A stretch of DNA of 64,000 nt, from NCBI RefSeq assembly GCF_033597815.2, contig NZ_CP166245.1:124001-188000 (forward strand), written 5' to 3'. Of this stretch, positions 49,473 to 57,508 are shown one piece after another. The notes under the pieces were generated by a model, which was not told the origin of the DNA, ran no database searches, and saw only the letters and a list, made by a program, of their open reading frames with translations. Numbering within the stretch: position 1 is the first letter of the stretch; every line of letters begins with the position of its first letter. The translations under genes were made by a program, and so were the position numbers. Source of the stretch: Staphylococcus sp. KG4-3 (lineage in GTDB: Bacteria > Bacillota > Bacilli > Staphylococcales > Staphylococcaceae).

Positions 49473-50903
49473 TTAAGACCATCCACTAAGTTGAGCAATC
49501 ATTAATGTAATGATAGAAATAATTGCCCATATTATAAAGAGTGGGAAGAAAAAGCGAATCCATTTAGTATAAGAAACACCACCTATGGCCAAGGCTGCCA
49601 TAAAGTAACCACTTGTAGGATAAAATATGTGCGTGAAGCCATCGCCAAGTTGGAATGCCAAGACAGCAGTTTGTCTAGTAACACCTAACATATCAGCTAA
49701 AGGAGCCATAATTGGCATTGTAACCAACGCTTGCCCACTACCAGAAGATATTATGAAGTTAATAAGCACTTGTACTGCATACATGCCAATGACTGCAATG
49801 GTTGGAGTAGTACCATCAATAACTGAACCAAGTCCATGAACGATGGTGTCCATAATCTTGCCGTCTTCAAGAACTACAGCAATGGAACGTGCAAGGCCAA
49901 CGATAATTGCACCCATGAGTACATCCTTAAAGCCATCATTGAATGCTTCGCAAATAGTTTGTGTTGATAGGCCTGAAACGAATCCAACGATGACGCCCAT
50001 GAATATAAATAAACCGGCCATTTCTACCATGAACCATCCTTGGGTAGTGACGCCGTATACCAGGATAATAAAGAAGACAAAGATAACAGCGATCCCCCAT
50101 TTTTGTCTTGTTGTAGCTTTAGTTGGAGCATGTTCTGTAATGTGCTGATATAGCTCTCTTTTTTCTGAATCATCCTCATATACGGGGCTTAAAGTAGGTT
50201 GTTTATGAACTTTTTTAGCATAACGCATAATGAAAACAATTGTGACTGCTAACACTACGATAAATAAGATAATCCTTAAACCAATACCTGAAAATACAGG
50301 GATTCCAGAAAGCTTTTGTGCTAATCCCGTATTAATAGGGTTAAGAACACCTACTGTAAAGCCGACAACTGTTCCACAAAGAGCAATCGCTGTGGCAGTT
50401 ATAGAATCATATCCTAAAGCGATGACGAGTGGAATGATGACAGGAATATAAACTAGCGATAATTCTGCTGTACCAATTAAAGTAGCTACAATAGCAAATA
50501 CTGTAGTTAACACCGGAATAATAAATATACTTTTATAAATAAAACGACGTGTTAAGTTATCAACAGCAATTTCGATGATACCCGTTCTTCTAAGTACCAT
50601 GAACATGCCACCAATAATTAATGTAAAGAATACGATTTCCCCAGCTTCAATAAGTCCTCTAGGAATAATCGATATAAAGTCGACTATGCCTACTGGTGCA
50701 GAAGTAATGTAGTGAAATGAATCAGCATCCACCATTTCTCTACCTTCAGGACCCTTAATTCTCTTGAATTCACCTGATGGAACAATATAAGTAGCAAGCG
50801 TAGCGATTACACCAAAAATAAATAAAATGACATAAATGTGTGGCATTTTAAATTTTTTCTTAGGTTTTAGCGCATGATTGCGTTCTTTATTGAAGTAACT
50901 CAA
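49473..50903 (-). CDS. YfcC family carrier (C4-dicarboxylate/arginine-ornithine antiporter-like)
   Basis: 476 residues with about twelve helices. Motifs GTAELSLVYIPVIIPLVIALGYD and LINFIISSGSGQALVTMPIMAPLADMLGVTRQTAVLAFQLGDG are typical of the YfcC/ArcD-like group. Substrate unknown. TTG start after GGGGGAGG. It precedes the catabolic block but has its own strand and terminator. Confidence 0.88.
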   Translation of the reverse strand: MSYFNKERNHALKPKKKFKMPHIYVILFIFGVIATLATYIVPSGEFKRIKGPEGREMVDADSFHYITSAPVGIVDFISIIPRGLIEAGEIVFFTLIIGGMFMVLRRTGIIEIAVDNLTRRFIYKSIFIIPVLTTVFAIVATLIGTAELSLVYIPVIIPLVIALGYDSITATAIALCGTVVGFTVGVLNPINTGLAQKLSGIPVFSGIGLRIILFIVVLAVTIVFIMRYAKKVHKQPTLSPVYEDDSEKRELYQHITEHAPTKATTRQKWGIAVIFVFFIILVYGVTTQGWFMVEMAGLFIFMGVIVGFVSGLSTQTICEAFNDGFKDVLMGAIIVGLARSIAVVLEDGKIMDTIVHGLGSVIDGTTPTIAVIGMYAVQVLINFIISSGSGQALVTMPIMAPLADMLGVTRQTAVLAFQLGDGFTHIFYPTSGYFMAALAIGGVSYTKWIRFFFPLFIIWAIISIITLMIAQLSGWS

Positions 50904-51325
50904 ATAACCTCCCCCTTATATAAATGCTAAATAAATTAAATTTACCATAAAAGAATTAAAAATAATTTGTTAAATTCTGAAAATTTAGAAATATTTTTGT
51001 TGATTTTTACATTTTAATATACATATGAAATATTAATTTACAAAGATAAATAAAAAATAAATGATTATTTATTTTTTATAGCATATAAATACCTGAATTT
51101 TTTATTCAATAATTGCTAATTTAACAGTTAATTATAGTGAATTATATGTATAGTAAAATTAATTTGAACAAGCAAAAGTGATATAGAACTTTTATTATTT
51201 GAAAAGTATTTGATCTAGAAATAATTAAAAGACCCTTTATTAATAAAGAGTCTTTTAAAATAACTTCTGAGAAACTTCGATTAAGTTAAGTATATGAAAC
51301 TGTTTAATAATCATAATTTTAATAT
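50904..51325. other. Gene-free region
   Basis: About 420 bp, very A+T-rich. Apart from the terminator at 51227-51257 and the yfcC leader I see nothing definable. Confidence 0.4.
51227..51257 (-). terminator. Terminator downstream of the small XRE gene
   Basis: AAAAGAC(T)CTTTAT pairs with ATAAAG(G)GTCTTTT, followed on the minus strand by AATTATTTC. Confidence 0.6.
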
Positions 51326-51592
51326 TTAAAAAGAATAGCCTCTATCTATTGCAAGATTTCTTTTGGCATTATATATAACTTGTTCTAATTCAACATCATA
51401 TAAATCACATAATTGCATGTAAATAGGTAGTGGCAGATTTGAATTTTTTCCTCTTTCAATTTCTAGGAGGTCGCTAATACTAATATCTAAGACGAGAGCA
51501 ATATCATGTTTTTTAAAATTTTTATTTTTTCTCAAGTTCATTAATTCATGACAAACGTACTTTTGGATTGTTTTAGCTTCTATTTTATTCAT
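51326..51592 (-). CDS. Small XRE-family helix-turn-helix protein
   Basis: 88 residues, essentially one HTH_3 domain: LRKNKNFKKHDIALVLDISISDLLEIERGK and LCDLYDVELEQV. SD AGGAGG precedes the ATG. It lies on the same strand as the cupin regulator upstream, 93 bp apart. The role is unknown. Confidence 0.75.
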   Translation of the reverse strand: MNKIEAKTIQKYVCHELMNLRKNKNFKKHDIALVLDISISDLLEIERGKNSNLPLPIYMQLCDLYDVELEQVIYNAKRNLAIDRGYSF

Positions 51593-51685
51593 ACAAGCAC
51601 CTCCTACTAAATTGAATTTATTTAATATTATAACGAATAAATTTTTTTGTAAAATATTAAAATCATAATCTTTAAATTTAATTAT

Positions 51686-52243
51686 TTAATAGGTAGGTGG
51701 ATATACTACCCAGATTACTTTCAAAGTTTTATCGCTATTGTTTTTCCAAGCATGAGGAGATTGACTGCAAAAAGATATAGAATCATTTTCGTTCAGTATA
51801 TAAATATTATTATTAATTTCAATTTCCATTGTTCCTTGTAATATGGTAACAGTTTCTTCAATACTATTATGAGATAATAAGTCACCACTATTTCCGCCAG
51901 GCTTTATTTCACTATAAATTACTTCATAAGGAGCGTTCTCTCTGGTTATCATATAATCTGTAGATTTCTCATCAGGGTAAGAAAGTTTTTTAGCTTCTCC
52001 TTTTTTTACAATATAAGGAGTATTCTGAACATCTTCATTCTCGTTTAATAGCATTGTTAAATTTATTGATAGTGCGTCTGTTATTTTTTTTAATGTAGAA
52101 ATAGAAGCTGAAGTAAAACCTCTTTCAAATTGACTGATAAAGCTGGGTGTAAAACCAGTATCTTTCGCAAGTTTATTAATAGTTATATTTTTTCCTTTTC
52201 TAATATTTCTAAGTTTTTGACCTATTTTTATATCAGTATCCAT
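51686..52243 (-). CDS. XRE family regulator with C-terminal cupin domain
   Basis: 185 residues from ATG 52243, with AAAGGAGAA upstream. The longer frame has no SD. HTH about residues 8-62 (INKLAKDTGFTPSFISQFERG), then a cupin from about 100 (GGNSGDLLSHNSIEETVTILQGTMEIEI) which binds small ligands in PuuR-type regulators. Divergent from the catabolic operon, with the palindrome 52300-52320 between them. It probably represses that operon until a substrate or intermediate binds. Confidence 0.9.
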   Translation of the reverse strand: MDTDIKIGQKLRNIRKGKNITINKLAKDTGFTPSFISQFERGFTSASISTLKKITDALSINLTMLLNENEDVQNTPYIVKKGEAKKLSYPDEKSTDYMITRENAPYEVIYSEIKPGGNSGDLLSHNSIEETVTILQGTMEIEINNNIYILNENDSISFCSQSPHAWKNNSDKTLKVIWVVYPPTY

Positions 52244-52299
52244 TGTAATTTTCTCCTTTTTATAATTGACAAATAAAAGCAAAACTATTAACCTGTACT

Positions 52300-52320
52300 T
52301 AATTAAGTGTCACTTAATTA
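52300..52320. promoter_or_regulatory. Operator candidate of the XRE-cupin regulator
   Basis: Perfect 21-bp palindrome: TAATTAAGTG, one central T, CACTTAATTA. It sits in the divergent region between the regulator and the catabolic operon. Confidence 0.6.
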
Positions 52321-52387
52321 TTGGGATTTGCTTATTTTAATTATAACAAATCGTTTACGGGCCTGTTTAAAAATTTTTAACACTAAA

Positions 52388-52401
52388 TGGAAGCGCTTTC
52401 T
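52388..52401 (+). promoter_or_regulatory. cre site (CcpA) in the catabolic operon leader
   Basis: TGGAAGCGCTTTCT matches the CcpA consensus TGNAARCGNWWWCA in all but the last base. It lies about 130 bp upstream of the first coding start, a typical roadblock position for catabolite repression. Confidence 0.6.
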
Positions 52402-52519
52402 TATAAGGGGGAGATTATTAAATAAGAGTAATTTATGGCAACTTATAAATTCAGAATATTTAGTTTATTTTGTTGGAGATGTCAAAGTTATTTTTATTAG
52501 CGAAAAGGTGGGGATAAAA

Positions 52520-52777
52520 TTGTCTTGGTATAACCAAATAATTCATAATACAGATCTTGAATTTTCAAGCTATTGCAAGAATATGTATAAAGTTAACCGT
52601 GGTATATATAACACCATAGATTCGTGGTTTTATAATCAAGGGGTTAAAAATATTCTTCATAGAAGAAAAAAAATTATAGATTTTCTGAATTATTTACAAA
52701 GCAACAATACATTGTCTTTTGGAAAAGGTGGATTAACGCACAAATTAAATGAATTCAATAATTCTTCAGGAATATGA
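52520..52777 (+). CDS. Small protein of unknown function, first gene of the catabolic operon
   Basis: 85 residues from a TTG preceded by AAGGTGGGG. The frame stays open up to 52307, but that part overlaps the palindrome and the cre site and reads like leader. The protein is basic, with WYNQIIHNTDLEFSSYCKN and GVKNILHRRKKIIDFLNY, and no membrane segment. I do not recognise it. Position suggests a regulator or accessory of the pathway. Confidence 0.5.
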   Translation: MSWYNQIIHNTDLEFSSYCKNMYKVNRGIYNTIDSWFYNQGVKNILHRRKKIIDFLNYLQSNNTLSFGKGGLTHKLNEFNNSSGI

Positions 52778-52798
52778 ATTTATTAAGGGGGAATATTC

Positions 52799-53350
52799 AT
52801 GAAATTATTAGGCATTTCAGGTACTATTATAGGTTCGAAAACGGAAGTTGCAGTAAAGAAGGCTATAGAATATATGAATGAGGATGTCACTACAGAGTTT
52901 ATAAATTTGAAGGATTATGATTTAGAATTTTGTGATGGGAGACCTATTTCAGAATATAACAATGATACACAAGAATTAATAGGAAAAATTTGTGTTGCAG
53001 ATGCATATATTTTCGGTACGCCCATTTTTCAAGGTTCTTTTACTGGTGTATTAAAAAATCTATTTGACTTAATACCACCGAAGGCAATGAAACGTAAAAT
53101 TATAGGGTTTATAGCTACTGGTGGAACGTTTCAACATTATCTTGTTGTTGAGAATCAGTTGAAACCAATAGCAGGATATTTTAGAGCTTATATTGCACCT
53201 GGAAATGTTTACTTAAATGATTCTCATTTTAATTCCGATAAAGAAATTATAGATGCAGACGTAATATATAGATTGAAAGAACTATCAATAGAAATGGGAT
53301 TTATGCAAAAACAACTAGCGCATACGGAGCACACTGAGGTAGCAAAATGA
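52799..53350 (+). CDS. NAD(P)H-dependent FMN reductase
   Basis: 183 residues, flavodoxin-like FMN reductase (SsuE/MsuE group): LLGISGTIIGSKT near the N-terminus, DAYIFGTPIFQGSFTGVLKNLFD and GFIATGGTFQHYL. It makes reduced FMN, which it should pass to the luciferase-like monooxygenase two genes downstream. Its stop overlaps the transporter gene start by 4 nt. SD AAGGGGGAA. Confidence 0.9.
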   Translation: MKLLGISGTIIGSKTEVAVKKAIEYMNEDVTTEFINLKDYDLEFCDGRPISEYNNDTQELIGKICVADAYIFGTPIFQGSFTGVLKNLFDLIPPKAMKRKIIGFIATGGTFQHYLVVENQLKPIAGYFRAYIAPGNVYLNDSHFNSDKEIIDADVIYRLKELSIEMGFMQKQLAHTEHTEVAK

Positions 53351-54963
53351 AAAAGGAAGGGTGGAAAAGTAAAATAGATTGGCCGGTATTTAGTTTTAGT
53401 GGAGGAGTATTAGTGTTGTTTGTTGTAATGTCCTCACTATTTACCAAAGCTACATCGAAGTTTGTTGAAAAGGGGTTTCAAATTTCAATTACTTATTTTG
53501 GTGCATTTTGGCAAATTTTATTACTCGCTACTTTTGCAGTAGGGCTATTTTTAATTTTTTCAAAATATGGACGTGTACGTCTAGGTAATACTTCTAAACC
53601 TGAAATGGGTTTTTTTAAATGGGCAGCTATTGTCATAACAGCAGGATTAGGTGCGGGAGCTATATTTTGGGCAGCTGCTGAACCTATGTACTATTTCATT
53701 GACGTTCCACCAACTATGGGCTCTAATATTGAGAACAAAAGTACTGAAGCAATACCAGCGTCAATGGCACAAAGCTTTACATCATGGGGGTTTACAGCTT
53801 GGGCAGTATATGGAGCCGTAAGTGGCATTATTATAATGTACGCGCACTATAATAAAGGGATGAAAATACGCCCTAGAACATTATTATACCCAATATTTGG
53901 TAAGAAAATTGAATATAATTCTACAGGCTCGTTGATAGATGTACTTTGTATTCTAGGAGCTGTAGCTGGAACAATTGGAACAATTGGTTTTTTTGGTTTT
54001 CAATTTAGTTATTGGATGCATAGTATTTTTGGAGTCCCTGATAATATAATTACCCAAATTTTATCTGTAGTAGGGTTAATAATAGTAGTAACTATATCTG
54101 CAGTAACTGGTATTGATAAAGGTATTCAATTTCTTAGCAAATTGAATATTTGGTTAGCTATAGGAATTGCATTGTTTATTTTATTAGTTGGGCCAGGAAA
54201 ATTTATAATAGACACATTTATCTCTTCTTATGGTATTTACATCACTCAATTTATAGATATAAGTACTTTTAGAGGAGACGATAAATGGGCTGGCTCATGG
54301 ATGCTTTTCTTTTTTGGGTGGTTTATAGGTTACGGTCCTTTAATGGCTATGTTAGTGGCTCGCGTTTCAAAAGGGAGAACTATTAGGGAAATTTTTATAC
54401 TTGTTTCCATTGTTGCAGGTGTAGTTTCTCATTTATGGTTTACTATTTTAGGAGGAAGTGGTCTTTTCTATGAAACCAAAAATCCGGGCGAAGTTAGCAA
54501 TCCTCTATCAGAAAATGGTTTGCCTGCAGCAGTGATTTCAATAGCTACAAATTTACCTATGGGGGCTATTCTTGTCGTTGTGTTACTTATTTTAACATTG
54601 ATTTTTGTTATTACTACTGCGGATACAATGTCATATTCAATATCTATGTCAGTAACAGGTGAAGGAGATCCGCCTAAAATTGTTAGAGTGTTTTGGGTAG
54701 TTGTTATGGGAGTTATTTCTATAATTCTTATAAATATAGGTGAAGGAAGTATAAATGCGATACAATCATTTATTATTATAACAGCAGTTCCTATTTCAAT
54801 TATTATGTTACCTGCTGTTTGGACAGCGCCTAAAATTGCACATAAATTAGCAATAGAGCAACAATTAATTGAAGGAACTAATAAAGAAAAAAATTTAAAA
54901 TTTATAACTCGTAAATCAACAATGACGCTAAATTATAATCAAAATTTTAAAAATAAGGAGTGA
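53347..54963 (+). CDS. BCCT family (betaine/carnitine/choline) transporter
   Basis: 538 residues, 12 helices. The TM4 motif FWAAAEPMYYF and the TM8 stretch ending GPLMAMLVARVSKGRTIREI place it firmly in the BCCT family. In glycine-betaine carriers such as BetP the TM8 stretch is Trp-rich (FYWAWW). Here it reads FFFGWF and the following Trp is Tyr, so the aromatic substrate box is altered and the substrate is probably not glycine betaine. Coupled to the FMN reductase upstream and 6 bp from the monooxygenase. It most likely imports the pathway substrate. Confidence 0.9.
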   Translation: MKKEGWKSKIDWPVFSFSGGVLVLFVVMSSLFTKATSKFVEKGFQISITYFGAFWQILLLATFAVGLFLIFSKYGRVRLGNTSKPEMGFFKWAAIVITAGLGAGAIFWAAAEPMYYFIDVPPTMGSNIENKSTEAIPASMAQSFTSWGFTAWAVYGAVSGIIIMYAHYNKGMKIRPRTLLYPIFGKKIEYNSTGSLIDVLCILGAVAGTIGTIGFFGFQFSYWMHSIFGVPDNIITQILSVVGLIIVVTISAVTGIDKGIQFLSKLNIWLAIGIALFILLVGPGKFIIDTFISSYGIYITQFIDISTFRGDDKWAGSWMLFFFGWFIGYGPLMAMLVARVSKGRTIREIFILVSIVAGVVSHLWFTILGGSGLFYETKNPGEVSNPLSENGLPAAVISIATNLPMGAILVVVLLILTLIFVITTADTMSYSISMSVTGEGDPPKIVRVFWVVVMGVISIILINIGEGSINAIQSFIIITAVPISIIMLPAVWTAPKIAHKLAIEQQLIEGTNKEKNLKFITRKSTMTLNYNQNFKNKE

Positions 54964-54969
54964 CTATAT

Positions 54970-56097
54970 ATGAAATTTGGTATTTTTGCGAATTGGAATG
55001 CACAAAATAGAGAAGAAGAGTTTGATAAAGTATTAGATGAGATGAGAGAACAAGCGGTATATTGTGATCAAAATGGATATGATTCAATTTGGTACACAGA
55101 GCATCATTTTGGTCATGAAGGGAATGAAATTATACCGAATCCATTACTAATTGGAGCTGATATTGCTGCACGTACGAAAAATATAAAAATTGGCCAAGCA
55201 GCTAACATTGTGACTTTTTGGCACCCACTTAGATTAGCAGAAGACATAGCAATGTTAGATCAAATGAGCAGAGGACGAGTTGAAGTTGGAGTTGGGAGAG
55301 GTTTGTATGGAAGAGAAGCAGCCAACCTCAATATAGCTGCGGATCCATCAAATCAGCAACAAAATAGAGCCATATTTGAAGAAACTGTTACAGTATTAAA
55401 AAAAGCTTTAACAGGAAACTTTTTTGCTCATCACGGAGAATTTTATAATTTCCCTCCAAAAGGTATTAAATGGGAACATCCGATGAGTCCATCTTCAGAA
55501 GATTTTATGGATATAGATAAGGGGGAAATAAATAAAGTAGCTATAATGCCACCTGCTTATCAAAATCCGCATCCTCGGTTTTGGCAAACAATTGACTCAA
55601 CAACTTCAATCAAGAAAGCAGCTAGCGAAGGAACTAACGCAATATTTTGGATGCCACCAGTAAAAGAACTAAAGAAAAGATTTCATTTATATAAAGATAC
55701 GGCTTCCGAAGCCCGTGGTAAAGAAGTCGCTTTAGGAGAAGGTATTGCTATAGTTAGAGATTTATATGTTGCAGAAACAATGGAGCAAGCAAGAGAAGAT
55801 GCTGCTGAAGCAGTATTGAACAATTACAGATGGGTTTGTCATTGGAGAGGGTTAGGTAATTTAATGAATCCTGACGAAGAATTAACAGAAGATCAAGAAC
55901 TAGATTATGATTTTTTACATCCTAGAAATTTATTATTCGGGACTCCAGAATATGTAACAGAAAAAATTAAAGAATTACAAGATGAGTTAAATTTACAAAA
56001 TCTTTTATTATGGGTAGATCATAACGGCCTATCTCATGAAAAAAAGATGAAAAGTTTAAAATTATTCACCGAAAAAGTAATGCCAAATTTTAAATAA
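54970..56097 (+). CDS. LLM class (bacterial luciferase-like) flavin-dependent monooxygenase
   Basis: 375 residues, a complete TIM-barrel luciferase-like enzyme: FANWNAQNREEEF, WYTEHHFGHEG near residue 42, GQAANIVTFWHPLRLAEDIAMLDQ and GRVEVGVGRGLYG. These proteins use reduced FMN and O2 to open rings, remove sulfonate or make Baeyer-Villiger products. The FMN reductase in the same operon makes it a two-component oxygenase. The substrate is not determined by sequence. SD AAGGAGTG. Confidence 0.9.
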   Translation: MKFGIFANWNAQNREEEFDKVLDEMREQAVYCDQNGYDSIWYTEHHFGHEGNEIIPNPLLIGADIAARTKNIKIGQAANIVTFWHPLRLAEDIAMLDQMSRGRVEVGVGRGLYGREAANLNIAADPSNQQQNRAIFEETVTVLKKALTGNFFAHHGEFYNFPPKGIKWEHPMSPSSEDFMDIDKGEINKVAIMPPAYQNPHPRFWQTIDSTTSIKKAASEGTNAIFWMPPVKELKKRFHLYKDTASEARGKEVALGEGIAIVRDLYVAETMEQAREDAAEAVLNNYRWVCHWRGLGNLMNPDEELTEDQELDYDFLHPRNLLFGTPEYVTEKIKELQDELNLQNLLLWVDHNGLSHEKKMKSLKLFTEKVMPNFK

Positions 56098-56116
56098 TGG
56101 AAAGGCGGAATATATA

Positions 56117-56695
56117 ATGGTAGAAATTAGAAAAATATTTACAACAATTGAAGAAACTTTTATTGAAGGGCAGAAAGAAGTAGAAGTTCCGGTAAAAATG
56201 ATAATAACTGCAGCAGTAATTAAAAACCCTTGGTATGGAGAAAGATACGTTGAAAACTTAAAACCAGAAATAGATGAACAAGCACCTATAATAGGAGAGA
56301 CTTTAGTTGAAGAACTATTTAAATATATTAATTCACCAGATGAAGTAGAAGCTTTTGGGAAAGCAGCAACAGTAGGTGTTGATGGAGAAATTGAACATGC
56401 TTCAGCCTTTATTCATACATTAAAGTTTGGCAATAAATTTAGAGATTCTGTTGAAGGAAAAAGTATACTTAGCTTTACAAACAAGCGCGGAGGCCCAGGA
56501 TCTAAAATTACTATACCTATGGTGCATAAAAATGATGATTCAAAACGATCTCATTTTGTTACATTTGAGACAAGTATTGATGATGCACCAAAACAAGATG
56601 AAATTGTAGTTGCTATTGGGGTTTCTACAGGGGGACGTCCACATCCTAGAACGGGAGATAGACATCAAGATATGAAAGACATGGGATTACTATAA
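56117..56695 (+). CDS. DUF1185 ('amino acid synthesis') family protein
   Basis: 192 residues, matching the PF06684-type pattern: MIITAAVIKNPW near residue 28, the GKAATVGVDGEIEHASAFIHT stretch, GPGSKITIPMVHK and the ending STGGRPHPRTGDR. Biochemistry of this family is not settled. It often occurs next to flavin monooxygenases and hydrolases in catabolic operons. Here it lies between the oxygenase and hydrolase genes. SD AAAGGCGG, and the next gene starts immediately after its stop. Confidence 0.75.
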   Translation: MVEIRKIFTTIEETFIEGQKEVEVPVKMIITAAVIKNPWYGERYVENLKPEIDEQAPIIGETLVEELFKYINSPDEVEAFGKAATVGVDGEIEHASAFIHTLKFGNKFRDSVEGKSILSFTNKRGGPGSKITIPMVHKNDDSKRSHFVTFETSIDDAPKQDEIVVAIGVSTGGRPHPRTGDRHQDMKDMGLL

Positions 56696-57508
56696 ATGAA
56701 AAACGGCATAACATCAGATAATACTTACTATGTGACTGCTGGTACAGGAGACCCTTTAATTTTAATTCATGGTGTGGGGCTTGATCATACAATGTGGAAA
56801 GAACATATAAACTATTTTTCAGCATATTATCAAGTGTTTGCTTATGATATGTTAGGTCATGGAAAATCAAGTAAGCCTGATAAAGAAAACTATGAATTAC
56901 AAGATTTCACAGAACAATTATTGAATTTTATGAATGAACTTAATATTCATGAACCCCATATTTTAGGGTTTTCCATGGGGGGGATGGTAGCACAGTCATT
57001 CGGTAGTGTTTATAAAGAAAAAGTTAAATCACTTATATTCTCTAATGCGGTTGCCCATAGAAATGACAAAGAAAGGCTTTCAGTACAAAAAAGAATACAA
57101 ACTGTAGAGAAATTAGGAAAAAATAGCACAATTGAACCAGCAATAGAAAGATGGTTTAATGATACATTTATCAAAAGTCATTCAAATCTAGTAAATCAAA
57201 TTAAACAGCGTCTTAAAGACAACGACGAAGACAGTTATTTAAAAGCATATCGAGTTTTTGGAGAAGCTGATCGCTTATTGTGGAAAGATTTATGTGAAAT
57301 TAACGCTCCTACACTTGTAATAACAGGTCAATTTGATCAAGGCTCGAACATCAGAATGGCAGAAGAAATGGTAAAGCGTATTTCTCAATCAAAATTAATA
57401 ATCATCCCAGAAGCAAGACATATGTTACCTTTAGAAAAATTTCAGATTTTCAATCAAAACGTACATGGATTTTTACAGAATATTGATAACGAGGTGAAGA
57501 ATAATTAG
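56696..57508 (+). CDS. Alpha/beta-fold hydrolase
   Basis: 270 residues. Oxyanion-hole motif LIHGVGLDHTMW, nucleophile elbow GFSMGG, acid residue in VITGQFDQGS and catalytic His in EARHMLPLEKF. The size and order resemble 3-oxoadipate enol-lactonase-type hydrolases. It likely splits an amide, ester or lactone made by the oxygenase. The start codon abuts the stop of the preceding gene (0-nt gap). Confidence 0.9.
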   Translation: MKNGITSDNTYYVTAGTGDPLILIHGVGLDHTMWKEHINYFSAYYQVFAYDMLGHGKSSKPDKENYELQDFTEQLLNFMNELNIHEPHILGFSMGGMVAQSFGSVYKEKVKSLIFSNAVAHRNDKERLSVQKRIQTVEKLGKNSTIEPAIERWFNDTFIKSHSNLVNQIKQRLKDNDEDSYLKAYRVFGEADRLLWKDLCEINAPTLVITGQFDQGSNIRMAEEMVKRISQSKLIIIPEARHMLPLEKFQIFNQNVHGFLQNIDNEVKNN

